This document shows positions 26,414 through 35,110 of a stretch of 64,000 bases of DNA, in pieces (the stretch's first letter is position 1; every line of letters starts with the position of its first letter). Under the pieces are notes generated by a model that was not told where the DNA came from, searched no databases, and saw nothing but the letters and a program-made list of their open reading frames with translations. Origin of the DNA: Arenimonas oryziterrae DSM 21050 = YC6267 (GTDB lineage: Bacteria; Pseudomonadota; Gammaproteobacteria; Xanthomonadales; Xanthomonadaceae); contig NZ_ATVD01000002.1 in the NCBI RefSeq assembly GCF_000420545.1, positions 682,001 through 746,000 on the forward strand, in the 5' to 3' direction. Both the position numbers and the translations under genes were made by a program.

Positions 26414-27049
26414 ATGAATGCAACGCCGCCCCGCACCAAGCCGACGCGCTGGTATCCGATCGTCCGGCAGATCCACCTGTGGGTCGGCGCCTGGGGCGCG
26501 ATCGCCGCGATCCTGTTCGGTTTCTCCGGCGTCGTGCTCAACCACCGGTTCGCGATGCAGTTGCCGCAGGGTGAACGCACGCCGGGTGAGCCAGTACGCA
26601 TCACCGTGCCGGAAGCCGCCCGCGCGACGCCCGAGGCGATGGCGCAGTGGCTGACGCAGGACCAGGGCATGACGCCGTTGATGAAGCGCGTTCGCCCCGC
26701 CGTGCCTGCTGGCGACGGCGGCAATGCGAGCGAACCCGAGCAGTGGCAATTCTCCGGCGGCAGCGCCCGCGACAGCTGGAGCGCCGACTACGCCGCCGGC
26801 GATGCCAGCCTGGAAATCGAGCGCACCCACCACGACTGGCTCGCCTCGCTGGTGCGCCTGCACAAGAGCGGTGGCGGCGGCATCGCCTGGATCGTGCTCG
26901 GCGACAGCTTCGGCATCGCGATGACCTTGCTCGGCATCAGCGGTATCGCGATGTGGGCGCGCGGTCGTCGCCCGCGCGACATGGTCGTCAGCGTCCTGGC
27001 CGCCGCCATCGTGGTCATCGCCCTGGTGCTCGGACCGGGCCTGCTCTGA
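26414..27049 (+). CDS. PepSY-associated transmembrane protein
   Basis: A 211-residue inner-membrane protein. The first helix (IHLWVGAWGAIAAILFGFSGVVLNHRF) follows a short basic N-terminus. A periplasmic loop of about 130 residues includes ERTHHDWLASLVRLHKS, and two helices end the protein (FGIAMTLLGISGIAMW and SVLAAAIVVIALVLG). This is the PepSY-TM layout also seen in small iron-associated reductase-like proteins. It follows the Rieske gene after 38 bases, so it may be the operon's last gene. Function unknown. Confidence 0.7.
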   Translation: MNATPPRTKPTRWYPIVRQIHLWVGAWGAIAAILFGFSGVVLNHRFAMQLPQGERTPGEPVRITVPEAARATPEAMAQWLTQDQGMTPLMKRVRPAVPAGDGGNASEPEQWQFSGGSARDSWSADYAAGDASLEIERTHHDWLASLVRLHKSGGGGIAWIVLGDSFGIAMTLLGISGIAMWARGRRPRDMVVSVLAAAIVVIALVLGPGLL

Positions 27050-27052
27050 TCG

Positions 27053-27643
27053 TCAGCGCGCGATCAGCTTGATCAGCAGCAATTCGCCACCGCCGTCGAG
27101 AATGACGCGGTGGTTGGCATGGCTGTGCGAGGGTTCGATCAGGGCGGTGTCACCCTGCTCCAGGCGCGACGGCAGCAACTGGTCCTTGAACGCGCACTGG
27201 CCCGAAATCACGTAGACGATCCAGCGCACGTCTGCTTCGGAAAAAAACACCATCGGGCCGACCAGCGGCCGATGCAGTAAGGTCGCCTCGATGCGATCGC
27301 GGCGCCAGATCAGATTGAAATCCTGTGTCGGACCGGAGACGAGTTGCGCGGACAGATCGCGCTCGCCGGAGAACCGGTGACTGCCGTGCGGCGGCATCAA
27401 GTCGACCTGGCTGCCATCATCGGCAAAATCCAGACGCATGCCCTCGCCGGACAGCAGCACGAGTTCGCGATCGCAACCTTCAAAGCGCGAGAACGGTCCG
27501 GGTTTGTCGACCTCAGCGATCGACACCCGCCAATCCCAGGCCGTGGTTTCTTCCGGCCAGCGCAGGATCTCGCGCGTCCAGCCCAGTCCATTCTTCCACC
27601 GCTCACGGCGGTACTCGTTGGCGGGGATGAGGTGGATGTTCAC
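27053..27643 (-). CDS. HutD/Ves family cupin-like protein
   Basis: A 196-residue HutD/Ves-type protein. The signature WKNGLGWTREI lies near residue 17, followed by WDWRVSIAEVDKPGPFSRFEG and the bicupin core with DFNLIWRR. HutD is often found with histidine-utilisation genes, but none is present here. Its exact role is not established. It converges with the PepSY gene with three bases between the stops. Confidence 0.82.
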   Translation of the reverse strand: MNIHLIPANEYRRERWKNGLGWTREILRWPEETTAWDWRVSIAEVDKPGPFSRFEGCDRELVLLSGEGMRLDFADDGSQVDLMPPHGSHRFSGERDLSAQLVSGPTQDFNLIWRRDRIEATLLHRPLVGPMVFFSEADVRWIVYVISGQCAFKDQLLPSRLEQGDTALIEPSHSHANHRVILDGGGELLLIKLIAR

Positions 27644-27652
27644 GACCGCATT

Positions 27653-27676
27653 GTGGGAGCGGCCGGGGCGGGCCGC
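27653..27676. repeat. REP-like element
   Basis: GTGGGAGCGGCCGGGGCGGGCCGC keeps the GTGGGAGCGG core of the REP family found around the neighbouring transposase gene, with an altered second half. It lies in the spacer between hutD and the RAYT gene. Confidence 0.6.
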
Positions 27677-27705
27677 AAGCGGGGTGCGGGGTCATGGGAG
27701 CGGGT

Positions 27706-28227
27706 CTAGAGAGCGCAGATGCTGTCCGGGCGTGCGCCGATCCACGCGGCGTCCCAATACGGGTAGTTCGCAATTTCGTCCACCAGTCCGGCGCGCAAGG
27801 GATTGGCGACGAGGTAGCGCGCGGTTTCTCGGACGCCTTCGTCATTGTGCAGGGCGTGATCGTGGAAGCCGCGATTCCATAACCAACCATTGATACGGAA
27901 GCACTGAGGGACGGCGCGCGCTGTGACAGATTTGAACCGCCCCATCAGCGTCGAGAGATCATCATCACGCCCCAGTCGGACCAGGCCATGCCAGTGATCG
28001 GGCATGAGCACCCAGGCGAGCAGCTGACTGTCGCGCCAGAGCCAGGGTTGATGAAGTGCTTTGCAGACAGCGAACGAAACTTCAGCATCGCGAAAAATAG
28101 TGCGGCGATACATCGTCGTGGTGGTCAGCAGGTAGGCCTGTCCCTCGAGGCTGGTGCGGTGTTTTCGGAGAGCCTTGCTTCCCGGCATCGTGGAGCCTGG
28201 GCGAGTTTCTTGCAGTGCATTGGCCAT
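27706..28227 (-). CDS. REP-associated tyrosine transposase (RAYT, Y1/TnpA_REP type)
   Basis: A single-domain Y1-family transposase-like protein of 173 residues that, by family knowledge, nicks single-stranded REP hairpins. The metal-binding pair is H78-W79-H80 in MPDHWHGLV. The catalytic Tyr is Y138 in ARYLVANPLRAGLV, which with WNRGFHDHAL is diagnostic of RAYTs. GGAGG (complement of 28233-28237) is five bases upstream of ATG 28227, supporting this start. REP copies flank it on both sides, including a tandem array at 28323-28443. It appears intact. Confidence 0.88.
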   Translation of the reverse strand: MANALQETRPGSTMPGSKALRKHRTSLEGQAYLLTTTTMYRRTIFRDAEVSFAVCKALHQPWLWRDSQLLAWVLMPDHWHGLVRLGRDDDLSTLMGRFKSVTARAVPQCFRINGWLWNRGFHDHALHNDEGVRETARYLVANPLRAGLVDEIANYPYWDAAWIGARPDSICAL

Positions 28228-28272
28228 TGCGGCCTCCAAGGTCGTGTGGCGGCATCCGGGCAGGGCGCGCTT

Positions 28273-28294
28273 GTGGGAGCGGGCCTGACCGCGA
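28273..28294. repeat. REP element, forward orientation
   Basis: A GTGGGAGCGGGCCTGACCGCGA unit, the inverse complement of the units in the tandem array 30 bases away, giving a head-to-head REP/iREP pair (BIME-like) next to the RAYT gene. Confidence 0.8.
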
Positions 28295-28322
28295 CCGGGA
28301 CTGAAGATCCGGGGAGGTCTCC

Positions 28323-28443
28323 AGTCAAAAGCATCGCGGTCAGGCCCGCTCCCACAAAGGCAAATCAGTCAAAAGCATCGCGGTCAGGCCCGCTCCCACA
28401 AAGGCAAATCAGTCAAAAGCATCGCGGTCAGGCCCGCTCCCAC
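28323..28443. repeat. 44-bp tandem repeat of REP units (2.75 copies)
   Basis: Units start at 28323, 28367 and 28411. The first two are identical 44-mers and the third stops after 33 bases. Each unit holds GCATCGCGGTCAGGCCCGCTC plus CCAC, the reverse-oriented REP, followed by an 11-base AAAGGCAAATC spacer. The identity of the copies points to recent amplification. Confidence 0.9.
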
Positions 28444-28453
28444 GACAACAGAG

Positions 28454-28485
28454 AAAAAACCCGCGCCGCCCTAGTTCGGCGCGGG
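28454..28485 (-). terminator. intrinsic terminator of the ComEA-like gene
   Basis: Read on the minus strand, a nine-base-pair stem (28460-28468 with 28477-28485) with an eight-base loop is followed at once by six T residues (complement of 28454-28459). It starts 15 bases after the ComEA-like stop codon. This is a textbook rho-independent terminator. Confidence 0.88.
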
Positions 28486-28499
28486 CCATCGTCTGCCTG

Positions 28500-28865
28500 T
28501 CAGCGCGCGACGGGACGCGCTGCAGGGGCCTTGCCGGCGACCGGACGCGCAGCGGCGGGCTTGCCGGCAGCAGCGGGTGCGGTAGCGGCGACAGCGCCGG
28601 TGACCACGATGCGGTCACGGTTCTTTTCGATGGTGGCCAGGCCGATGCCTTTGACCGAGGCCAGCTGGTCGGCGCTGCGGAAGGCGCCATTGGTCTTGCG
28701 GTACGCGACGATGGCTTCGGCCTTGCTCGGGCCGACGCCGACCAGCACGCGATCGATGGTTTTCGCGTCGGCCGTATTGATGTTGACCTTCTCGCCGGCG
28801 AACGCGGAGGTGACGAGCAAGGCAGAAAGGACGAGGCTCTTCAGGATCAGGGCGAACTTGTGCAT
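28500..28865 (-). CDS. ComEA-like exported helix-hairpin-helix protein
   Basis: A 121-residue protein with a signal peptide (MHKFALILKSLVLSALLVTSAFA) and a double helix-hairpin-helix (KVNINTADAKTIDRVLVGVG and FRSADQLASVKGIGLATIE, residues 26-80) of the ComEA type, which binds double-stranded DNA in the periplasm during natural uptake. A low-complexity Ala/Pro/Lys/Arg tail (residues 88-121) contains repeated PVAGKAPAAR-like units and would add positive charge. No other competence gene is nearby. An intrinsic terminator follows. Confidence 0.82.
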   Translation of the reverse strand: MHKFALILKSLVLSALLVTSAFAGEKVNINTADAKTIDRVLVGVGPSKAEAIVAYRKTNGAFRSADQLASVKGIGLATIEKNRDRIVVTGAVAATAPAAAGKPAAARPVAGKAPAARPVAR

Positions 28866-29021
28866 GACGGTGCTCCTTGGGTGGTGACAGTCCGGCCCGG
28901 CGACGCCGTGTCGGTGGAGCCAGTCTCCGCACCGCGCCGGACGCGCCCCATCGCCGTTTTATTCACATTTCCCTGCGAATCCGCCCGCCTCCGGGGTCGG
29001 CCTTTTCCCACCCCCGTCAGC

Positions 29022-29027
29022 TAGAAT
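29022..29027 (+). promoter_or_regulatory. candidate -10 (TAGAAT) of the M20 peptidase gene
   Basis: TAGAAT matches the -10 consensus at five of six positions and lies 39 bases before the ATG at 29066. No clear -35 is visible at 17 bases. The rest of the 200-base divergent spacer (28866-29065) shows no other feature I can support. Confidence 0.35.
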
Positions 29028-29065
29028 TAGCGGACAAAACCGCCAGCAGGGCCGGAGCAGAACGC

Positions 29066-30544
29066 ATGGACACCGCAAAGACCGACCGTATCGTCAGCGA
29101 GGCCTGGGATGGCGACATCGTCCCGCAGCTGGTCGAGTACATCCGCATCCCGAACAAGTCGCCGATGTTCGACGCCGACTGGCAGAAAAACGGCTACATG
29201 GATGCCGCGACCGAGCAGCTGGCCGCGTGGGCGAAGACGCAGCCGCTCAAGGGCATGACGGTCGAGGTGGTGCGCCTGCCCGGCCGCACGCCGCTGATCT
29301 ACATCGACGTCCCCGGCCAAGGCGACGATTGCGTGCTGCTGTACGGCCATCTCGACAAGCAACCGGAAATGACCGGCTGGGCCGACGACCTCGGTCCTTG
29401 GAAACCCGTCATCAAGGGCGAGCGACTGTACGGCCGCGGTGGCGCCGACGACGGCTACGCGATCTTCGGTTCGCTGACCGCGATCCGCGCCTTGCAGGAA
29501 CAGGGCAAGCCGCACAGCCGCTGCGTGATTCTGATCGAAGCCTGCGAGGAATCGGGCAGCTACGACCTGCCGTTCTACGTCGACCATCTCGCCGATCGCA
29601 TCGGCAAGCCGTCGCTCGTCGTCTGCCTGGACTCGGGCTGCGGCAACTACGACCAGCTGTGGTGCACCACTTCGCTGCGCGGCCTCGCCGGCGGCAACCT
29701 GCGCGTGAGCGTGCTCAGCGAGGGCGTGCATTCGGGCGATGCCTCGGGCGTCGTGCCGTCGAGCTTCCGCATCCTGCGCCAGCTGCTCTCGCGTCTGGAA
29801 GACGAAGGCAGCGGCAAGATCCTCGTCGAAGATCTGTTCGTGGACATTCCCGAGCAGCGCCTGACCCAGGCGCAGCGGGCGGCCCAGGTGCTGGGCAATG
29901 ACGTGTTCGACAAGTTTCCGTTCCTGCCCGGCATGACGCCGATGAATCCCGACCTCACCGAACTCGTGCTCAATCGCACCTGGCGCCCGGCCTTGTCAAT
30001 CACCGGCATGGACGGCATCCCGCCGCTGAACAATGCCGGCAACGTGCTGCGTCCGTTCACCGCCGTGAAGCTGAGCCTGCGCCTGCCGCCGACACTGAAC
30101 CCGAAACGCGCGAGCGAGATCCTGCAGCGTGTGCTCACCGAGAATCCACCGAACAACGCGAAGGTCGAATTCGAAGTGGAGAAAGCATCCACCGGCTGGA
30201 ACGCGCCGCTGCTGTCGCCCTGGCTGGAGAACTCCATCGACCAGGCCAGCCTGCAGTTCTTCGGGGCGCCGGCGGTGTACATGGGCGAAGGCGGCACGAT
30301 TCCGTTCATGGGCATGCTCGGCGAAAAATTCCCGGGCGCGCAGTTCATGATCACCGGCGTGCTCGGCCCGCATTCCAACGCCCACGGTCCAAACGAATTC
30401 CTGCACATCCCGACCGGCAAGCGCGTGACCTCGGTGGTTGCAAAGGTCATCGCCGATCATTACGACGCCAGCGAGAAAGGTCTCACGCGCGGTGTTGGTG
30501 TGCAGGCCGGCGACAGCCACTTCGGCGACCACGGCTGCTGCTGA
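29066..30544 (+). CDS. M20 family metallopeptidase (dipeptidase-like)
   Basis: A zinc-dependent dipeptidase-type enzyme of the M20 family, 492 residues, with no signal peptide. Metal and catalytic residues: His-Asp in LLYGHLDKQP, Asp in YGRGGADDGYA, the Glu pair in EACEESGS, Asp in VVCLDSG and a late His in LGPHSNAHGPNE. The lid domain around residues 210-390 mediates dimerisation in relatives such as carnosinases. The C-terminus ends in HGCC, an unusual double Cys. The kinase gene follows after 14 bases and is likely co-transcribed. Confidence 0.88.
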   Translation: MDTAKTDRIVSEAWDGDIVPQLVEYIRIPNKSPMFDADWQKNGYMDAATEQLAAWAKTQPLKGMTVEVVRLPGRTPLIYIDVPGQGDDCVLLYGHLDKQPEMTGWADDLGPWKPVIKGERLYGRGGADDGYAIFGSLTAIRALQEQGKPHSRCVILIEACEESGSYDLPFYVDHLADRIGKPSLVVCLDSGCGNYDQLWCTTSLRGLAGGNLRVSVLSEGVHSGDASGVVPSSFRILRQLLSRLEDEGSGKILVEDLFVDIPEQRLTQAQRAAQVLGNDVFDKFPFLPGMTPMNPDLTELVLNRTWRPALSITGMDGIPPLNNAGNVLRPFTAVKLSLRLPPTLNPKRASEILQRVLTENPPNNAKVEFEVEKASTGWNAPLLSPWLENSIDQASLQFFGAPAVYMGEGGTIPFMGMLGEKFPGAQFMITGVLGPHSNAHGPNEFLHIPTGKRVTSVVAKVIADHYDASEKGLTRGVGVQAGDSHFGDHGCC

Positions 30545-30558
30545 ACCTCCGCGACGCC

Positions 30559-31863
30559 ATGCAGGATCCTCTCTTTCCCGCGCATCCGACCCGAACCCAC
30601 GACGTGGACGACGGGCAATTTCCCGGCATTCCCGGCTACCGTTTCGAGCGGCGGCTGGGATCGGGCGGCATGGCGACGGTGTACCTGGCCATCCAGGAAT
30701 CGCTCGATCGGCCGGTCGCGATCAAGGTCACCGAGCGGCATGCGCTGCAGGACGAGACGAGCAAGCAGCGCTTCGAGAACGAAGCACGCACGATCGCCAA
30801 ACTCAGCCACACGGGCATCGTCGGCATCCACGAAGTCGGTCGCACGAACGACGGGCGCATGTACTACATCATGCCGCACCTGGCGAACGGCGATCTCTCG
30901 CAACGCGATCTGCGCGATGACGAGACGCAGATCAAGGACGTGTTGCGCGTCCTGCTGCAGGCGCTGGGCTACGCGCACGTGCAGGGCATCGTGCATCGCG
31001 ATGTCAAGGAAGAGAACGTGCTCTTCGATGCCCAGGACCGGCCGCATCTGACCGACTTCGGCATCGCGACGTCCAAGCGCGACACCAGCCGTCTCACCTC
31101 GGCCGGTCTTTCGGTCGGCAGCTCCGGCTACATGGCACCGGAACAGGCGCGCGGCGAAGAAGTGGACGGTCGTGCCGATCTCTACAGCGTCGGCGTGCTG
31201 GCCTATTCGCTGCTGACCGGCGACCTGCCCTTCCGTTCGCCCGATGCACTCGGCTTGGCCTTGATGCATGCCAACGACGCCATCCCGAGATTGCCGGCGG
31301 ACAAACGCCACTGGCAAAGCTTCATCGATCGCGCGATGGCGAAATCGCCGGCGCAGCGTTTCGGCAGTGCCGAACAGATGTTGCAGGCGCTGGAAAAAAT
31401 TCAGCGCGGCGACGACCGTGTTTCGCCATTTCTCGCTTTCCGGACCTGGGGCGAGGCCTTGCGGCAGCGCAGCGGCAAACGCGATCTCGCCCTGCTGGCG
31501 CTTGCGATCGGTTTGCTGATCGCGACCGGATGGTATGCGACGCGCGAACCGGCCACGGAAACCACCGTCGCCGATGCCAGCACCGCGCCGACCACGCCGC
31601 CGACGGAACAACCCGCTGAAGCCCCGGCGAAAACACCGCCCGCCAAAGCTCCTGCGGCGACGCGACCCGCACCCGCCAAGCCCGCGTCCGAACCCGAGCA
31701 GGCGCCGGACGAACCGGCCTCGGAACCGGAACAGGAGCCGGCCCCGCCCGACGACAAACCCGGCCAGGGATCGAAGAAACCGGCGCGTGGAAAACCCTCC
31801 GAAGTCCGCCAATTGCCGCAGAAACTGAAGAACTGGGCGTCGCGGACCTTCCGGCGCCGTTGA
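30559..31863 (+). CDS. membrane Ser/Thr protein kinase (Hanks type)
   Basis: A eukaryotic-like Ser/Thr kinase of 434 residues. The kinase domain spans about 26-280: Gly loop LGSGGMATVY (33-42), ATP Lys56, catalytic HRDVKEEN (146-153), DFG (166-168) and APE (193-195), so it should be active. A juxtamembrane segment leads to one helix near 313-330 (LALLALAIGLLIATGWY). The periplasmic part is low-complexity Pro/Ala/Glu/Thr-rich and ends in a basic tail; there is no PASTA or other sensor domain. It follows the M20 peptidase gene. Substrates are unknown. Confidence 0.9.
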   Translation: MQDPLFPAHPTRTHDVDDGQFPGIPGYRFERRLGSGGMATVYLAIQESLDRPVAIKVTERHALQDETSKQRFENEARTIAKLSHTGIVGIHEVGRTNDGRMYYIMPHLANGDLSQRDLRDDETQIKDVLRVLLQALGYAHVQGIVHRDVKEENVLFDAQDRPHLTDFGIATSKRDTSRLTSAGLSVGSSGYMAPEQARGEEVDGRADLYSVGVLAYSLLTGDLPFRSPDALGLALMHANDAIPRLPADKRHWQSFIDRAMAKSPAQRFGSAEQMLQALEKIQRGDDRVSPFLAFRTWGEALRQRSGKRDLALLALAIGLLIATGWYATREPATETTVADASTAPTTPPTEQPAEAPAKTPPAKAPAATRPAPAKPASEPEQAPDEPASEPEQEPAPPDDKPGQGSKKPARGKPSEVRQLPQKLKNWASRTFRRR

Positions 31864-31867
31864 TTTG

Positions 31868-31936
31868 GTGGGAGCGGGCCGGACCGCGATTCGCTGATCC
31901 GCCGAAACAACCGTCGCGCTGATGCGCGCTCCTACG
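31868..31936. repeat. REP pair between convergent genes
   Basis: A REP-type unit (31868-31890, GTGGGAGCGGGCC plus GGACCGCGAT) is followed by an inverted relative (31913-31935, ending GCGCGCTCCTAC). The right unit runs into the galE stop codon. Together they can form a large stem-loop between the kinase and galE genes, which are convergent, and may serve as terminator or 3' end stabiliser. Confidence 0.7.
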
Positions 31937-32948
31937 AGGTCGCGTAGCCCTGCGGATTGCGCGACTGCCAGTGCCACGCGTCGCGACACATCGCTTCAAG
32001 ATCGAGCTCCGCGCGCCAGCCGAGCACCCGCTGTGCAAGCGACGGATCGGCATAAAGGGCCGCGACGTCGCCCGCGCGCCGCGCGACGATGTCGTAAGGC
32101 ACCGCGCGACCCGACACGCGCTCGAAAGCCTGCACCAGCTCCAGCACGCTCACGCCCTGCCCCGTGCCCAGATTTGCCGTCAGGCTGCGTCGTTCGCGCA
32201 CGAGAAAATCCAGCGCATCGGCATGCGCACGCGCCAGGTCCATGACGTGCAGGTAGTCGCGCACGCCGGTACCGTCGGGCGTGGCGTAGTCGTCGCCGAA
32301 AATCGGCAGCCTCGCGCGCTGGCCGACGGCCACCTGACTGACATACGGCATCAGATTCGTCGGCGTGCCGTGCGGATCCTCGCCGAGCAGGCCCGAAGGG
32401 TGCGCACCGACCGGATTGAAGTAACGCAGGTTCACGGCGTGGAAATCCGCTGTCTCGTTTGCCTGCTGCGCGATCAGATGCTCGCAGGACAACTTGCTCT
32501 GGCCGTAAGGATGACCGGCGCCCAACGGCGCGTCCTCGCCGACCTGGATCGATGCCGTCGCGTCGTACACCGCCGCCGACGAGCTGAAGACCAGCCGCGA
32601 TACCGAGGCTTGCTTCATCGCCGCCAGCAGCGAGGCGGTGCCGCCGACATTGTTGCTCTCGTATTCCTGCGGCCTCGCGATCGAATCGGCCACCACCTTC
32701 AATGCAGCGAAATGCATCACCGCCTCAAAGCGGTGCTCGGCGAAGAGGCGCGCCAGGCCCACCGCATCGCGCAGGTCCACGGTACTTGCCACCACGGGCG
32801 CACCCGTGAGTTGCGCGATGCGCGTCAACACCTGCGGCGAACTGTTGCTGTGGTTGTCGACGACGACGACCTCGTGTCCGCGCGCGGCCAACACTACGCA
32901 GGCATGGCTGCCGATATAGCCGGCGCCGCCGGTGACCAGGATTTTCAC
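31932..32948 (-). CDS. galE: UDP-glucose 4-epimerase
   Basis: Interconverts UDP-glucose and UDP-galactose, and often the N-acetyl forms, supplying precursor to the polysaccharide locus that it ends. It has 338 residues, with NAD motif GGAGYIGSHACVVL at the N-terminus, FSSSAAVYD and the active-site YxxxK in YGQSKLSCE. The start is GTG 32948 (VKILVTGG), one base from the FkbM-type gene stop. It is the last gene of the leftward cluster and its stop overlaps a REP unit. Confidence 0.92.
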   Translation of the reverse strand: MKILVTGGAGYIGSHACVVLAARGHEVVVVDNHSNSSPQVLTRIAQLTGAPVVASTVDLRDAVGLARLFAEHRFEAVMHFAALKVVADSIARPQEYESNNVGGTASLLAAMKQASVSRLVFSSSAAVYDATASIQVGEDAPLGAGHPYGQSKLSCEHLIAQQANETADFHAVNLRYFNPVGAHPSGLLGEDPHGTPTNLMPYVSQVAVGQRARLPIFGDDYATPDGTGVRDYLHVMDLARAHADALDFLVRERRSLTANLGTGQGVSVLELVQAFERVSGRAVPYDIVARRAGDVAALYADPSLAQRVLGWRAELDLEAMCRDAWHWQSRNPQGYATS

Positions 32949-32949
32949 G

Positions 32950-33885
32950 CTAGTCGACCGAAAGCTTGGGCAATGCGCTGCGCAGCTCCGCGAGGGGCTT
33001 CACCGTCAGGAGCCAATCGCGTCCATCTCGGCTCGGCTTGATCCGCTCCCGGCGCACAAGCCCGGCATCGGTGAACTGGTAGTAGCTGTATTGGAGCGGA
33101 TCGAGCTGCTCGTGCAACGCCGCCGAGGTGTCGGCCGATTCGAGGACTTCGCAAATCATGTCGGGACGAATGCGTGCCAAGAATTCCCGACCACCCGTCA
33201 GCACACCGGGCTCGAATCCCTCGACATCGATCTTGAAAAACGCCTTGCCGGAGAAGTCGCCGAACAGATCATCCAGTCGGGCCAGTGGCACCGACAGACC
33301 CTCCGGAAACGACGAAGAGAGGGACAAGGATGAAGGAAGTTGCGATTGCTGCGTTTTCAGGGGCATCCGGATCTCGCCCGGCTGATCCGCGATTCCCAGC
33401 AACTGCGGCGACACGGTGCGGTTGAGCCGATTTGTGATGACGTTTTCGACCAACAGAAGATAGTTCTCCGGCACGATTTCGTAGGCGAATACGCGAATGC
33501 CAGGATTCGCTTGCCCCACGACCAACGAGAACAGGCCCGAATATGCGCCGATGTCGAGGAACAGATCCGCCGAACCGGCCAAAGCCTCAGCGCAATCGAT
33601 AGCATGGCATTCGGACGCCCATTCGCGTCGACCCTGGCCCCAATAGATGTCTCGGGCGACGTCGCATTTCATCGGACTATTGAGCGTCAGGTGTCCGCCA
33701 TTGCTCATGCGATAGGTCACGACGTCCTTGCCGACAGGGACGCGGGCGCGGCGAGCGGGTGATAGAAACGTCCGCGCGAATCCGAGCAGGAGCGGATTGA
33801 GCAGCGGCAGGCCGAGCAGCGACTTGAGCCGAGGTTTGAGCCCATACCAGCTGAGGCTGCGCAGCTCCTTATTGCCGATGATCAT
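32950..33885 (-). CDS. FkbM family methyltransferase
   Basis: A SAM-dependent methyltransferase of the FkbM type, 311 residues, probably O-methylating a sugar or glycolipid. Motifs: DLFLDIGAYSGLFSLVVG (SAM loop), VFAYEIVPENY, and FFKIDVEGFEPGVLTGG, the FkbM signature. I start at ATG 33885 (MIIGNKEL), since upstream frame codons are Arg-rich and lie in the spacer after the glycosyltransferase. It sits between a glycosyltransferase and galE within the polysaccharide cluster. Confidence 0.82.
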   Translation of the reverse strand: MIIGNKELRSLSWYGLKPRLKSLLGLPLLNPLLLGFARTFLSPARRARVPVGKDVVTYRMSNGGHLTLNSPMKCDVARDIYWGQGRREWASECHAIDCAEALAGSADLFLDIGAYSGLFSLVVGQANPGIRVFAYEIVPENYLLLVENVITNRLNRTVSPQLLGIADQPGEIRMPLKTQQSQLPSSLSLSSSFPEGLSVPLARLDDLFGDFSGKAFFKIDVEGFEPGVLTGGREFLARIRPDMICEVLESADTSAALHEQLDPLQYSYYQFTDAGLVRRERIKPSRDGRDWLLTVKPLAELRSALPKLSVD

Positions 33886-33931
33886 CGTCCTTGTCCTTTG
33901 CGGTGCCAATCCGTCCGGGTTTCCGGGTGAT

Positions 33932-35110
33932 TCATTTTGTCGACGCCGCCGTCTCCGGCAACACCTCGCGATAGACCGCCATCGTATCGGCAATCACGCG
34001 TTTCTCGTCGAAGCGCTCCATGACGCGCTGGCGGGCGGCCTGTCCCAGGCGTGCGGCCAGGGCGGGATCGTCTTCGAGTCGCGCGATCGCTGCGGCCAGC
34101 GGCGCGGATACGCGCAGCGGCACCAGCAGCCCGGTGACTTCGTGCTCGACGACGTCGCGACAGCCCGGTGCATCCGTCGCGATCAGCGGCAACCCGCAAG
34201 CGCCGGCTTCGATCAGGGTTTTCGGCAGACCTTCGCGATAACTCGGCAGGACCACGACATCCACGCTTGCGAGCAAGGCAGGCATGTCAGTCACTTGTCC
34301 GAGCCATTCGACCAGGCCATCGCCCACCCAGGCGGCGACCTGCGCAGGTTCCACCGAGGCGGGGTTGCCCGCATCCGGCGCACCGGCAAGCAGGAAACTC
34401 GTGCGGCGCCCGCTGGCCTTGAGCTCGCGCGCAGCGGCGACGAATTCAGCCAGACCTTTGTCCCACAGCAATCGTGCCGCCAACAGCACGCGCAGGGGCT
34501 GACCGGCCGCGCGGGCCCGATCCGCGCGCTGAGAAAAACGCGCACAGTCCACGCCCGAGCCTGGAATCAAGCGCACCTGCGTCGCATCGACCAGCCGGGC
34601 GGCGGCGAACAGGGCCGCGTCGTCAGGATTCTGCAAGATCAGGCGCGCCGAGGGTCCGCCGAGTGCCAGGCGCAGCATCAGCCGTACCAGCGGACGCAAC
34701 ACGCGCGCCTTCAGGTCGCTGCTGATGAAGACATAGCCCATACCGGCCACGGCATTCACGCGCGCGCGCACGCCGGCCAGGCGGGCAACGAGCGAGCCGT
34801 ACACCGCGCACTTGATCGTGAAGCTGTGCACGAGTGTCGGGCGTTCGCGTCGGAACAGCCGGAACAACCAGAACAGCAAACTCAGCTCGCGCCAGGGATT
34901 GAGGCTGCGCCGATCCATCGGCGCGGGCATCCAGCGCAGTCCCAGCGCGCGCAGGGCCTCGCCGTATTCGCCCGGCGGTGAAAGCAGCAACACCTCATAG
35001 CCCGCATCGACCAGGGCCAAGGCCAGCGAGCGACGGAAGTTGTACAGATACCAAGCGGTGTTGGCGAACAACACGACCTTCGGACGCGCGGCCGTCGGAA
35101 CCGCACTCAT
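33932..35110 (-). CDS. glycosyltransferase family 4 (CapM/PglA-like)
   Basis: A GT-B fold retaining glycosyltransferase, 392 residues. The N-terminal acceptor domain has ANTAWYLYNFRRSL and HSFTIKCAVYGSL...NAVAGMGYVF, typical of the PglA/WbpT-like subgroup that transfers N-acetylhexosamine or its uronic acid. The donor domain has RLLWDKGLAEFV and the EX7E-like PSYREGLPKTLIEAGACG. ATG 35110 overlaps the stop of the amidotransferase gene. It probably adds one sugar to the lipid-linked repeat unit. Confidence 0.85.
   Translation of the reverse strand: MSAVPTAARPKVVLFANTAWYLYNFRRSLALALVDAGYEVLLLSPPGEYGEALRALGLRWMPAPMDRRSLNPWRELSLLFWLFRLFRRERPTLVHSFTIKCAVYGSLVARLAGVRARVNAVAGMGYVFISSDLKARVLRPLVRLMLRLALGGPSARLILQNPDDAALFAAARLVDATQVRLIPGSGVDCARFSQRADRARAAGQPLRVLLAARLLWDKGLAEFVAAARELKASGRRTSFLLAGAPDAGNPASVEPAQVAAWVGDGLVEWLGQVTDMPALLASVDVVVLPSYREGLPKTLIEAGACGLPLIATDAPGCRDVVEHEVTGLLVPLRVSAPLAAAIARLEDDPALAARLGQAARQRVMERFDEKRVIADTMAVYREVLPETAASTK

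Noticed and set aside
28323-28443. Tandem 44-bp repeats considered as a CRISPR array
   Set aside because: Repeats are directly contiguous with identical 'spacers', contain the REP palindrome, and no cas gene is near.
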